This document shows positions 36,276 through 44,070 of a stretch of 64,000 bases of DNA, piece by piece. Source of the stretch: Fodinibacter sp038258215. GTDB taxonomy: Bacteria > Actinomycetota > Actinomycetes > Actinomycetales > Dermatophilaceae. The number at the start of each line of letters is the position of its first letter. Position 1 is the stretch's first letter. The notes beneath the pieces are model-generated. The model saw only the letters and a program-made list of their open reading frames with translations. It made no database searches and was not told the DNA's origin. The stretch spans positions 87,789 through 151,788 of the forward strand of contig JBBSQC010000003.1 in NCBI GenBank assembly GCA_038258215.1. The letters run 5' to 3'. A program made the translations under genes and the position numbers.

Positions 36276-36310
36276 AAACGGGGCGCCGACCGATCGTCGA
36301 CGCCCCGTTT
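36276..36310 (-). terminator. intrinsic terminator of the HU gene
   Basis: AAACGGGGCG (36276-36285) and CGCCCCGTTT (36301-36310) form a perfect 10-bp stem with a 15-nt loop, 15 nt after the HU stop on the minus strand. The descending arm ends in TTT, though no long T-run follows. Confidence 0.8.
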
Positions 36311-36324
36311 CCCGGTGCTGGGTG

Positions 36325-36603
36325 TCAGCCCTCGTTGACGGCGCGCTTGAGCTGCGCCGCGGCCTTGAAGCCCACGGAGGTCGACGCGGCGATCTGGATC
36401 TCCTCGCCGGTCTGCGGGTTGCGGCCGGTGCGGGCGGCGCGCTCACGCGGCTCGAACGTGCCGAAGCCCGCGAGACGCACGTCGTTGCCGGCGGCGAGCT
36501 GCTCGCCGATGACGGCCAGTGCCTCGCCGATGATGCTCTCGGCCGATGCGGCGGAGGCGTCGGTGCGGTCGGCGACGGCCTGGGCGATGTCCTTCTTCGT
36601 CAT
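36325..36603 (-). CDS. hup: HU-family DNA-binding protein
   Basis: A 92-residue HU protein: MTKKDIAQAVADRTD, then LAGFGTFEPRERAARTGRNP with the DNA-minor-groove arm, and GEEIQIAASTSVGFKAAAQL at the end. It folds as a dimer that bends and compacts DNA. It lacks the long Lys/Ala/Pro tail of mycobacterial HupB, so it is the short form. ATG at 36603; a clear hairpin terminator follows. Monocistronic. Confidence 0.93.
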   Translation of the reverse strand: MTKKDIAQAVADRTDASAASAESIIGEALAVIGEQLAAGNDVRLAGFGTFEPRERAARTGRNPQTGEEIQIAASTSVGFKAAAQLKRAVNEG

Positions 36604-36706
36604 GGTGTCCTGGCTCCTGGTGATGAGGTGTGGATGCACCACGGATCGGCTCCGTGGCCCGGCGGATCCCCCGTGCACCGACCGGTGCCAGGTCCCCGCC
36701 CTGCAC

Positions 36707-37687
36707 TCACCGTACGGCCTCTGGGCAGATCGGCCACTCGTCACCCCACCGGACACCCCGTGAGTGTCGGTAGGTGGAACCCGCACGCTTGCTCACGATC
36801 TGCGGGCCGGCAGTGCCGTCAGGGCGGCAGACCTCGAGCTGCACGAGGCCCTTGCGCGTCACTGGGTGGCGCAGCACCCGACCCGCGGTGGGGGGCGCCG
36901 GGTCCCTCGAGGCGAGCACGAACGAGAACTTCTCGTCCTCGTGCCCGAGCGCGCCGCCCTTGAGCCGGCGGTGCAGCGCCGAGCGGTCCAGCCGCGCGGC
37001 GAAGTGGCACCAGTCGGCACCCGTGAGCGGGCAGCCGTCGGAGTGCGGGCACGGCGCCAGCACCTGCCACCCCGCGCCGATCAGACGGGTACGCGCGGCG
37101 AGCACCGCGGCATACCCGCGGGGCGTCCCAGGCTCGACGACCAAGGCCAGCCGCGTCGAGGAGGCGATGGCGTCGACGAGGGGAGCGTGCAGGGAGTCGG
37201 GCAGCTCGCCGAGCACGTAGCTCAGGGTGGCCAGATCCGACTGCGGCACAACGATGTTGTCGGCGATGAGCGAGTGCACCCATGTCGCGGCGGTGAGCGC
37301 CTGGGGTCCGTGGGCGGCGATCCGGCGCCCCAGGTCGAGCGCGGCGGGCGCCCCGTCGAGCACCGTGACCGAGCTCAGCGAGGGCGCGGCCTCGGCCACC
37401 GCCCACGCGGCAGCGCCGGTGCCCCCGCCGATGTCCACGAGGCTGGTGACTCCGAGCTCGGCGAGGCGCGTCGGGGCCTGGTGCAGGGCCCGGGTCACGG
37501 CGGCGTGGGTGGCCGGCATCCGGTATGCCGCGTAGGCCGCCGCGGTGACGGGGTCGGACAGCACCCGGCGGGCGGGCGGCGACCCGCTGCGGTAGGTGTC
37601 GATCAGTCCCGACGTCGCCCGGCGCAGGGACTCCACCGAGTGACCGGCCAGCACGGTGTCCAATGCGTCGGTCAGGTCGGGGGCCAC
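36707..37687 (-). CDS. Rsm22-family ribosome-assembly methyltransferase-like protein
   Basis: A 326-residue protein of the Rsm22/METTL17 family: a SAM-type fold (LVDIGGGTGAAAWAVAEAAP) plus a cysteine cluster. CPHSDGCPLTGADWCHF gives three Cys, and EVCRPDG near the end gives a fourth, matching the four Fe-S ligands known for METTL17. Family members assist small-ribosomal-subunit assembly. GTG at 37687 is the start before the conserved part; another upstream start would overlap non-coding DNA. No partner gene nearby. Confidence 0.75.
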   Translation of the reverse strand: MAPDLTDALDTVLAGHSVESLRRATSGLIDTYRSGSPPARRVLSDPVTAAAYAAYRMPATHAAVTRALHQAPTRLAELGVTSLVDIGGGTGAAAWAVAEAAPSLSSVTVLDGAPAALDLGRRIAAHGPQALTAATWVHSLIADNIVVPQSDLATLSYVLGELPDSLHAPLVDAIASSTRLALVVEPGTPRGYAAVLAARTRLIGAGWQVLAPCPHSDGCPLTGADWCHFAARLDRSALHRRLKGGALGHEDEKFSFVLASRDPAPPTAGRVLRHPVTRKGLVQLEVCRPDGTAGPQIVSKRAGSTYRHSRGVRWGDEWPICPEAVR

Positions 37688-37864
37688 GGCCTCATTGTGC
37701 TGCCGCCGCTGCTCGCGGCGATGGCCGGCTGGCGCACGCGCCGGGATGATCTCGGCAGGTCCGCGTGTTGAGGAGACTGGTGCAACGCACGGAAAGCACA
37801 CCCCCCACGGGTGTCCCGGGCGACACCCGCCACAGATGTCACCGACCCGTCAGGAGAGCCCAGC

Positions 37865-38242
37865 ATGGCCACCGTCGACCTCACCGCCGACACCTTCGAG
37901 AAGACCATCACCGACAGCGACGTCGTGCTCATCGACTGGTGGGCCTCGTGGTGCGGCCCGTGTCGCCAGTTCGCGCCGACCTACGCGAAGTCCAGCGACA
38001 AGCACGAGGACGTCGTCTTCGGCAAGGTCGACACCGAGGCGGAGCAGGCGCTCGCCGGTGCCGCGCAGATCACGTCGATCCCGACGATCATGGGCTTTCG
38101 CGAGGGCATCCTCGTCTACCGCGAGTCCGGGGCGCTCCCGCCGGCCGGACTCGAGAAGGTCATCGAGGGCATCAAGGGTCTGGACATGACCGAGGTCCGC
38201 GCGCAGCTGGAGGCCCAGCAGCCGGCCGATCAGCCGAGCTGA
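37865..38242 (+). CDS. trxA: thioredoxin
   Basis: A 125-residue thioredoxin with the active site WASWCGPCRQFAP and cis-Pro loop SIPTIMGFREG, reducing protein disulphides in the cytoplasm. It is slightly longer than E. coli TrxA, with a Gln/Glu-rich C-terminal tail (about 15 residues). ATG at 37865 has AGGAGAG upstream. It is 77 nt before a CsoR/CstR-type regulator gene, with an operator-like palindrome in the gap. Confidence 0.92.
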   Translation: MATVDLTADTFEKTITDSDVVLIDWWASWCGPCRQFAPTYAKSSDKHEDVVFGKVDTEAEQALAGAAQITSIPTIMGFREGILVYRESGALPPAGLEKVIEGIKGLDMTEVRAQLEAQQPADQPS

Positions 38243-38266
38243 TCCCCCGCGACATCCCGGGCTCGG

Positions 38267-38282
38267 ATACGGCCCGGGGTAC
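38267..38282. promoter_or_regulatory. probable CsoR/CstR-type operator upstream of its own gene
   Basis: ATACGGCCCGGGGTAC resembles the operator-like palindrome at 39232-39247 at 12 of 16 positions, including both ATAC and GGGGTAC ends. It lies 38 nt before the regulator start, where an autoregulatory site would be expected. Confidence 0.55.
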
Positions 38283-38319
38283 GGTTCGTCGGTAGCCCAC
38301 GACCACCCGGGAGGCCCGT

Positions 38320-38580
38320 ATGGAGCTCGACCACGACGAGATGCAGGCCGTCGTCGCGCGCCTCAAGCGCGCCCAGGGTCAGCTCGGCGGCATCGTCAGG
38401 ATGATCGACGACGGCCGGGAGTGCCAGGACATCGTCACCCAGCTCGCGGCGGTCTCCAAGGCACTCGACAAGGCGGGCTTCGCGGTCATCGCGCTGGGCC
38501 TGCGCCAGTGCATCACCGATCCCGAGTCCCACGAGATGGACGTCAAGACGATGGAGAAGCTCTTCCTCTCCCTGGCCTGA
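38320..38580 (+). CDS. CsoR/FrmR/CstR-family metal- or persulfide-sensing repressor
   Basis: An 86-residue all-helical DUF156 repressor (RLKRAQGQLGGIVRMI is the DNA-contact helix region). Copper sensors of the family bind Cu(I) with Cys-His-Cys, at 36, 61 and 65 in M. tuberculosis CsoR. Here Cys35 and Cys64 are present but the His position is Gly60 (IALGLRQC). That two-Cys arrangement is as in CstR-type persulfide sensors. Two operator-like palindromes flank the gene. A thioredoxin gene and a Cys-rich small protein nearby fit a thiol-stress role. Confidence 0.8.
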   Translation: MELDHDEMQAVVARLKRAQGQLGGIVRMIDDGRECQDIVTQLAAVSKALDKAGFAVIALGLRQCITDPESHEMDVKTMEKLFLSLA

Positions 38581-38598
38581 CTCGGGCACCCTTCAGGC

Positions 38599-39231
38599 AT
38601 GGACTCCGCCGACTGGGACCAGCGTTACGCCGCGACCGACCTCGTGTGGTCGGCCGAGCCCAACGTGTGGGTCGAGGAGTCTCTCGCCGGGCTGGAACCG
38701 GGTCGAGCGCTCGACGTCGCTGCCGGCGAGGGCCGTAACGCGATCTGGCTGGTCGAGCGGGGGTGGGTGGTCACGGCGACCGACTACTCACCGGTCGCGG
38801 TCGCGCGGATGCACCAGATCGCCGATGACCGCCTCGGGGATCGGCGCGGTGACCTCTCGGCCGTGGTCGCGGACGCCACCGAGGCCCCACCGCCGCCCCT
38901 TGCGGGGAGCGGCACGGCATACGACGTCAGCCTCTTCTGCTACCTCCACCTGCCCAGGGAGCAGTGGGACCGCGCCATCTCGGCCGCCGTGCGGGCGACG
39001 ACGTCCGGTGGGGTGGTGCTCGTCGTGGCGCACGCACTGCGCAACCTGGACCACGGCCACGGCGGGCCCCAGGACGCGTCCATCCTCCTGGACCCTGATG
39101 ATGTCGTGGCCTCGGTGGCCGACCTCCCGGTGCAGGTGGAGTCGGCGACGATCCGGGAGCGCCAGGTCGAGGGTGCCGAGCGCGCGGCCCTCGACACCGT
39201 GGTCCTGCTGCGCCGGCTCGCGGAGATGTAG
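38599..39231 (+). CDS. class I SAM-dependent methyltransferase
   Basis: A 210-residue methyltransferase beginning DWDQRYAATDLVWSAEPN and containing the SAM loop ALDVAAGEGRNAIWL, acidic VTATDYS and VVADATEAP. This pattern matches TehB/thiopurine-type small-molecule methyltransferases. Such enzymes methylate chalcogen or thiol compounds, which suits its place 18 nt after the two-Cys repressor gene. Start ATG at 38599. Substrate unproven. Confidence 0.78.
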   Translation: MDSADWDQRYAATDLVWSAEPNVWVEESLAGLEPGRALDVAAGEGRNAIWLVERGWVVTATDYSPVAVARMHQIADDRLGDRRGDLSAVVADATEAPPPPLAGSGTAYDVSLFCYLHLPREQWDRAISAAVRATTSGGVVLVVAHALRNLDHGHGGPQDASILLDPDDVVASVADLPVQVESATIRERQVEGAERAALDTVVLLRRLAEM

Positions 39232-39247
39232 ATACCCCGTGGGGTAC
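39232..39247. promoter_or_regulatory. CsoR/CstR-type operator
   Basis: ATACCCCGTGGGGTAC contains perfect arms TACCCC and GGGGTA around a 2-bp centre, the G/C-tract pattern bound by CsoR-family tetramers. It lies immediately after the methyltransferase stop and 40 nt before the Cys-rich small gene, so it probably controls that gene. Confidence 0.75.
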
Positions 39248-39287
39248 GATCCCCGCGATCAGTCGACCAGCCGAGGAGACCCCGACC

Positions 39288-39449
39288 ATGTGCCGAGCCG
39301 TGACCTGCAGCACGTGTGGCAAGACGACCTGGGCCGGGTGCGGCCAGCACGTCGACTCCGTGATGGCGGGGGTCCCGGCTTCCGACCGGTGCCCCGGACA
39401 CGAGAAGCAGCGGTCCGGCGGTCTGCTGTCCAGGCTCCTCGGCCGCTGA
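39288..39449 (+). CDS. 53-residue Cys-rich small protein
   Basis: A short ORF with ATG at 39288, GAGGAG 9 nt upstream, and stop at 39447-39449. The product begins MCRAVTCSTCGKTTWAGCGQ and has a late CPGHEK. The pattern of paired Cys plus C-x-x-H suggests a zinc ribbon or a thiol-rich metal binder. It lies behind a CsoR/CstR-type operator and before a hairpin terminator, a well-formed single transcription unit. Similar small proteins are common in actinobacteria in my memory, with no settled function. Confidence 0.75.
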   Translation: MCRAVTCSTCGKTTWAGCGQHVDSVMAGVPASDRCPGHEKQRSGGLLSRLLGR

Positions 39450-39452
39450 GCC

Positions 39453-39470
39453 GGGCTGGTGGATCAGCCC
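39453..39470. terminator. small hairpin between convergent genes
   Basis: GGGCTG (39453-39458) and CAGCCC (39465-39470) pair around a 6-nt loop in the 25-nt gap between the Cys-rich gene and the convergent methyltransferase gene. It is probably a bidirectional terminator; no T-run is seen. Confidence 0.5.
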
Positions 39471-39474
39471 CGCG

Positions 39475-40107
39475 TCAACCCTGTGGTGTGGCCGAGCCGG
39501 TGACGAAGTAGCCCCAGGGCTTGGCCGGGCCGGGGCTGACGAACCCGGCGTGCGTGAGGTCGACGCGGAAGCCCGCGCCCTCGAGCAGCCCGCGGATGTC
39601 GCGGTCGAGGTGGCACCCGCCGGCGAACCGACCCCAGGTGGGCTGGATCCTTCGCTGAGCGTTGGCGACCCGGCCGGGCGGCGCGAGGGAGTGCTCGACG
39701 AAGCGAAGCGCCCCGCCCGGGCGCAACACGCGGCGCACCTCGGCGAGGGCCGACTCGATTCCGGGGATGGTGCACAGCGTCCACGTCGAGACCACCGCGT
39801 CGACGGAGGCCTCGGTCAGCGGGAGGGCCGCACCGTCCAGGCCCACGCGCTGCACGTCACCCGGGAAGGTCCTGATGCGCGGGGCCGCTCGCTCCCAGGC
39901 CAGGTCGGCGGGCTCCACCGCGAGCACGTGCTCGACCGTGGTTGGGTAGTGCGGAAGGTTCCTGCCGGAGGCGAACCCCAGCTCGAGGACGTCGCCGGCG
40001 AGGTCGGCGCAGACCGTGCGTCGCCAGGTCGCGGTGCTCGCCTCGTTCATCGTGGCGTCGATGAACCGGGGCAGCACCCGCTCGTCCCACCAGGTGCTCA
40101 GGCCCAT
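39475..40107 (-). CDS. class I SAM-dependent methyltransferase
   Basis: A 210-residue methyltransferase with the SAM loop VLELGFASGRNLPHYP, VLAVEPADLAWERAAP, and the post-motif VRRVLRPGGALRFVEHSLAPPG. The last pattern (EH in place of the usual acidic pair) is typical of phosphatidylethanolamine/UbiE-like small methyltransferases. ATG at 40107. It converges on the Cys-rich gene; upstream lies a 222-nt gap holding a long inverted repeat. Substrate unknown. Confidence 0.75.
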   Translation of the reverse strand: MGLSTWWDERVLPRFIDATMNEASTATWRRTVCADLAGDVLELGFASGRNLPHYPTTVEHVLAVEPADLAWERAAPRIRTFPGDVQRVGLDGAALPLTEASVDAVVSTWTLCTIPGIESALAEVRRVLRPGGALRFVEHSLAPPGRVANAQRRIQPTWGRFAGGCHLDRDIRGLLEGAGFRVDLTHAGFVSPGPAKPWGYFVTGSATPQG

Positions 40108-40195
40108 GTCGTCAGTCTCCCCCACCCCGGCCCCGGTTCGAGCGCCGCGGTGCGGTGCCCCCAGGTGTGGTGGCCTCGCCCTGTCCGGTTGCCCT

Positions 40196-40281
40196 GGTTT
40201 GGACGCCATGGTGCCCAAACGCCGGGACGGCGTCGAGATCTGGCCGCCATCCCAGGGTTTCGCCACCATGGTGTCCAAACC
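40196..40281. repeat. long imperfect inverted repeat in an intergenic gap
   Basis: GGTTTGGACGCCATGGTG (40196-40213) is the reverse complement of 40264-40281 with one mismatch. Each arm holds CCATGG, and TGGTGCCCAAAC/TGGTGTCCAAAC also recur as direct repeats. It fills the gap between the GNAT stop and the methyltransferase start. It could be a hairpin that silences read-through, a binding array, or a mobile-palindrome relic. Confidence 0.75.
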
Positions 40282-40329
40282 GGGGCCGGCCGGACCGAAC
40301 CGACGTCGTCACCGGGTCGGCGCGGTGGC

Positions 40330-40803
40330 TCACAGGCGCAGCTTCATCCCGACGTGCGAGGGGTCGTAGCCGAGCCGCTCGTAGAAGGTATGGGCCGCCG
40401 TCCGCGAGGCGTGCGAGGTGAGCTGTGCGACGACCGCGCCCCTGGCCCTTGCGCGGTCGTGGGCCCAGGCCATCATCGCCGTCCCGAGCCCTCGGCCCCG
40501 TTCGGGCCCGGCGACGCGGACCGCCTCGATGAGCACCCGGAGCGCACCACCACGCGAGAGCCCGGGCACGAAGGTCAGCTGCAAGGTACCGACCACCACC
40601 TTGGCATCGTCCCGGACGACGGCGAGGAGCTGGTTCGGATCGGCGTCGATCGCGTCGAACGCCCGGTCGTACCCGGCGGCGCCCTCGCTCTCGCGCGTGG
40701 CCCCGAGCGGGTCGTCGCGCAGCAGCCCGACGATCAGGGGGACGTCCGCAGCGGTGGCTCGACCGACCGTGAACCGCTGGCTACCGACCGTGATGACGTC
40801 CAC
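40330..40803 (-). CDS. GNAT-family N-acetyltransferase
   Basis: A 157-residue acetyltransferase. The acetyl-CoA loop is VAGPERGRGLGTAMMAWAHDRARARG (R/Q-x-x-G-x-G pattern), followed by VAQLTSHASRTAAHTFYERLGY, the usual C-terminal GNAT strand-helix. Complete length. ATG 40803; the zinc alcohol dehydrogenase gene ends 9 nt upstream, so both may share a transcript. The Ser-rich SHASRTAAHTFY helix is common in amino-acid or small-amine acetyltransferases; substrate not known. Confidence 0.82.
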   Translation of the reverse strand: MDVITVGSQRFTVGRATAADVPLIVGLLRDDPLGATRESEGAAGYDRAFDAIDADPNQLLAVVRDDAKVVVGTLQLTFVPGLSRGGALRVLIEAVRVAGPERGRGLGTAMMAWAHDRARARGAVVAQLTSHASRTAAHTFYERLGYDPSHVGMKLRL

Positions 40804-40812
40804 GCTCCGAAC

Positions 40813-41868
40813 CTAGCCGGAGGGGTCCACGAGGACGATCCCGCGGGATGCCGTGGCCCCCATCGTGGTCAGCGCCGCCCCGGCCCGCTCGAGGGTGAGC
40901 GGCTCTCCGGGGGCGAGGAGCCCCCCGAGGTCGAGGCGGCCCGAGACCACGTCGGCCAGCATCGCGGGGTACTCGTGGGCCGCCATCCCGTGGCTGCCGA
41001 GCACGTCGAGCTCCCAGGCGATCACCCGCTCCATCGGCACGTCCACGCGAGCGGCCGCGGGCGGCAGGAGACCCACCTGCACGTGTCGGCCCCGGCGGGC
41101 CAGCGACAGCACCCCGGCTCGGCAGGTCACCGGGCTCCCGAGCGCGTCGATGCTCACCGACGCACCCCCGCCCGACCAGTCGAGCACGGCAGCCGCGACC
41201 TCGTTCGCCGAGGCCCGGCCGTCGACCGCGGCCTCGGCCCCGAGGGATCGGGCCCCGGCCAGTGCTCCCGCGTCGACGTCGACGCCGCAGACCCTGGCGC
41301 CCCGGCTGACCGCGACGGCGATGGCCGCCAGCCCGACGCCGCCGCACCCGAGCACGACCACGGCATCCTGCTCACCCACCCGAGCACGCGACACGACCGC
41401 ACGGTAGGCCGTGGCGACGCGGCATCCGAGGGCCGCTGCGAGACCGGGGTGCAGGCCGTCGGGGAGGGGCACGAGGTTGGTGTCCGCGGCGTGCACGACG
41501 ACCCGCTCAGCGAAGGTGCCGGGGTCGGAGAAGCCGGGTTGCCGCTGGTGCGGGCAGACCTGGCCGTCGCCGCGCGAGCACACCGGGCAGCGCCCGCACG
41601 CCATGACGAAGGGCGCGGTGACCGAGCGACCGACCCAGGACGGGTCGATGCCGTCGCCGACGGACTCGACCACGCCGGCGAACTCGTGACCGGGGACGTG
41701 CGGGAAGGACCGGATGTCCGAGTCGTGGCCCATCCACCCGTGCCAGTCGCTGCGGCACAACCCGCTCGCGAGGACCCGCACGACGGCCGCTCCCGCAGAT
41801 GCCACTGGATCGGGCACGTCGGCGACCGTGGGAGGGAGGCCGAAGCCGGCATACGTCAGGGCTCGCAC
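40813..41868 (-). CDS. zinc-dependent alcohol dehydrogenase (MDR)
   Basis: A 351-residue medium-chain dehydrogenase. Catalytic zinc ligands are Cys in ASGLCRSDWHGW and His in VPGHEFAGVVE; structural zinc is held by the four Cys of CGRCPVCSRGDGQVC. The NAD(P) site is VVVLGCGGVGLAAIAVA. GTG at 41868 is chosen as the family begins RALTYAGFG; a longer reading runs to 41967. It would oxidise a primary or secondary alcohol. Possibly cotranscribed with the GNAT gene. Confidence 0.85.
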   Translation of the reverse strand: MRALTYAGFGLPPTVADVPDPVASAGAAVVRVLASGLCRSDWHGWMGHDSDIRSFPHVPGHEFAGVVESVGDGIDPSWVGRSVTAPFVMACGRCPVCSRGDGQVCPHQRQPGFSDPGTFAERVVVHAADTNLVPLPDGLHPGLAAALGCRVATAYRAVVSRARVGEQDAVVVLGCGGVGLAAIAVAVSRGARVCGVDVDAGALAGARSLGAEAAVDGRASANEVAAAVLDWSGGGASVSIDALGSPVTCRAGVLSLARRGRHVQVGLLPPAAARVDVPMERVIAWELDVLGSHGMAAHEYPAMLADVVSGRLDLGGLLAPGEPLTLERAGAALTTMGATASRGIVLVDPSG

Positions 41869-42002
41869 GGCACCACAGTGCCAGCCCGCCGAGTCCACGC
41901 TCGACCAGGCCACCTCCTGGCCACGACGCGGGCACCCACCTGAACCATCCGCCCGGTTGGTTCGCACACTCCGCCCGACACCAGGGCGTGTAGAACGGAC
42001 CC

Positions 42003-42846
42003 ATGGACCCCCGCTTGGCCGGCCGCACGGCTCGCTCCCTGGACGCGCTGCACGCCCTCTCCTACTTCGCGCCCGAGGTCGAGCAGGAGATCACGGCGCT
42101 CGGCGTCCGCGGGGGCATGGGCGCCTACTTCGCGTCGCGCTCGGCGGCGATGGGGCGGGTCGGGCCCCGTGGCGGCCACGTTCTTCGTGTTCAACCCCTC
42201 GCTGGTGGCGCACTTCATCCCGGGGGCGTGGGAGGCGGCCAGCCCGGAGGACGTCGTCGCGGCGAGGTTCCGTGGGGTGTCCGCGGCATGGGGCCGGCTC
42301 CTGGGGGAGGAGACCCTTGCCTCGGCCGAGGTCTCAGAGGCCGCCGAGCTGGCCCGGACCGCCGCCGCGGGGTGCACGGTCGCCGGTCGACCCTTGTATG
42401 CCGCGCACGCGGACCTGCCGTGGCCGGAGCAGCCCCACCTGGTGCTCTTCCACGCCCTGACGCTGTTGCGCGAGCACCGCGGGGGCGGCCACGTCGCCGC
42501 CCTCGTGGGAGTCGGGCTGAGCGGCATCGAGGCGCTGGTCACCCACACGGCCACCGGGAAGGGTTTCACCCGCACCGCCGCGCGGGCCACTCGCGGTTGG
42601 TCCGAGGGCGAGTGGGCCGGCGCCGAGGCCGGCCTCGTGGAGCGCGGGCTGATGACCGGCGACGGAGGGCTCACCGACGAGGGTCGGGCCTTGCGCCGGG
42701 CCGTCGAGGTCGCGACCGACCGCAGCGGGGTCGCGCCCTGGGAGACCCTCGGAGAGCAGGGCACCGCGCGTCTCGCCGAGCTGGGGACCCCACTGGTGAT
42801 CGCGGCCCGCGACAACGGGGCCTTCCCCGACAACGTCTTCGCCTAG
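42003..42846 (+). pseudogene. SCO6745-like helical protein gene broken by a +1 frameshift
   Basis: The N-terminal frame (42003) reads LHALSYFAPEVEQEI and GGMGAYFASRSAAMGRVGP. The family continuation AATFFVFNPSLVAHFIPGAW is found only in the next frame, open from 42169 to 42846. Removing one C from the CCCC at 42165-42168 would restore a single ORF of about 280 residues. That exactly matches the usual length of this actinobacterial family, as I recall it. Either the gene is a recent pseudogene or the run was miscounted in sequencing. Function of the family is unknown. Confidence 0.8.
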
Positions 42847-42948
42847 CTGGTGGTGGTCGAGCGGGCGGACGGGGGCGTTGCATCACGGTTCGGACACGAC
42901 CCGCGGACCGGGCCACGGGAGGTCGGGACACCTGTCCATACTGGGTTG

Positions 42949-44064
42949 GTGGCACCTGGGAGCGCTCCCACAGGGGGCAGGGACGGGTCATCGACCCGTC
43001 GTCACCCGGGCGCCGCACCTGGTCCCCGTGCCGGGGCCGTTCGGGAACCCGGTCTCGGCACGGGAACCAGGCCCACCCTGGACCAGGTCGCCCGCCACGC
43101 CGGCGTCGGTCGAGGCACCGCCTCCCGGGTCCTCAACGGCTCTCCGCAGGTGTCCGTGCACGCCCGGTCCGCGGTGCTGGCCTCGGTCGAGGCCCTGGGT
43201 TACGTGCCGAACCGCGCCGCGCGCTCGCTCGTCACCCGCCGCACCGACACCATCGCGCTCGTCGTCTCCGAGGCCGGTGACCGGCTCTTCGGCGAGCCGT
43301 TCTTCGCCGCCACCGTGCGCGGGATCAGCGAACGGCTCTCGACCTCGCCCTACCAGCTCCTCCTCGCGATGTCGGGCAGCGAGCGCGACCGGGCCCGGGT
43401 CACGGCATACCTCACCGACCAGCACGTCGACGGTGTGCTGCTGCTCTCCCTGCACGCCGATGACGACCTGCCCCAGCGTCTCGAGGACCGCGGGGTGCCG
43501 ACCGTGGTGGGGGGCCGCCCGCCCACCGCGCAGCCCACGTGCGTGGTCGACGTCGAGAACCACGCCGGTGGGCGCCTGGCCGTCGAGCACCTGCTCGAGA
43601 CCGGGCGACGTCGGATCGGCATCATCACCGGCCCCCAGGACATGACCTCGGGCCGGGACCGCGTCGAGGGTGCCCTCGACGCACTCGCGGAGGCCGGTAT
43701 CGACCGGGCCGGGGTGCCGGTGGCCATCGGGGACTACAGCGAGCGCAGCGGCGAGCTCGCGATGCGTGAGCTGCTCGAGGGTGAGCCACTGGATGCCGTG
43801 TTCGCCGGGTCGGACCTGATGGCCGCGGGGGCGCTCCGAGTGCTGCGCGAGTTCGGTGTCGGGGTGCCGCGCGAGGTCGCACTCATCGGGTTCGACAACG
43901 CACCGGTATGCCGGCACACCCAGCCCGAGCTGTCGACGATCGCGCAGCCGGTCGAGGAGATGGGGTCGGTGATGGCCGACCTGCTGGTCGACCGGCTGGC
44001 CGGCCGCGACGTGCCCGCGCTGACCCTGCTTCCGACGCACCTGGTCGTGCGAGCCTCGAGCTAG
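42949..44064 (+). CDS. LacI-family transcriptional repressor
   Basis: About 371 residues if read from the GTG at 42949. The HTH is TLDQVARHAGVGRGTASRVLNG, the hinge region VEALGYVPNRAARSLV, and the periplasmic-binding-like effector domain runs from DTIALVVSEAG to the end. LacI proteins normally start 2-10 residues before the HTH, but no ATG or GTG occurs in frame there. The only candidate leaves about 32 extra residues and places the operator inside the coding start. A start upstream at 42850 is also open. It probably senses a sugar; the CebR-type operator suggests cellobiose or a beta-glucoside. Confidence 0.8.
   Translation: MAPGSAPTGGRDGSSTRRHPGAAPGPRAGAVREPGLGTGTRPTLDQVARHAGVGRGTASRVLNGSPQVSVHARSAVLASVEALGYVPNRAARSLVTRRTDTIALVVSEAGDRLFGEPFFAATVRGISERLSTSPYQLLLAMSGSERDRARVTAYLTDQHVDGVLLLSLHADDDLPQRLEDRGVPTVVGGRPPTAQPTCVVDVENHAGGRLAVEHLLETGRRRIGIITGPQDMTSGRDRVEGALDALAEAGIDRAGVPVAIGDYSERSGELAMRELLEGEPLDAVFAGSDLMAAGALRVLREFGVGVPREVALIGFDNAPVCRHTQPELSTIAQPVEEMGSVMADLLVDRLAGRDVPALTLLPTHLVVRASS
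42957..42970. promoter_or_regulatory. CebR-type LacI operator TGGGAGCGCTCCCA
   Basis: A perfect 14-bp palindrome identical to the CebR operator consensus of Streptomyces as I remember it. It lies just before the repressor's HTH-coding region, which argues for autoregulation, or for a true start downstream that is not obvious. Confidence 0.85.
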
Positions 44065-44070
44065 GGTCCG

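Noticed and set aside
34688..36763. Long plus-strand ORF across the aldehyde dehydrogenase and HU genes
   Set aside because: Low-complexity translation and conflict with the conserved dehydrogenase and HU genes; an antisense shadow.
39550..41943. Plus-strand ORF of about 800 codons across methyltransferase, GNAT and dehydrogenase genes
   Set aside because: Runs through three well-supported minus-strand genes and an intergenic repeat; no recognisable domain.
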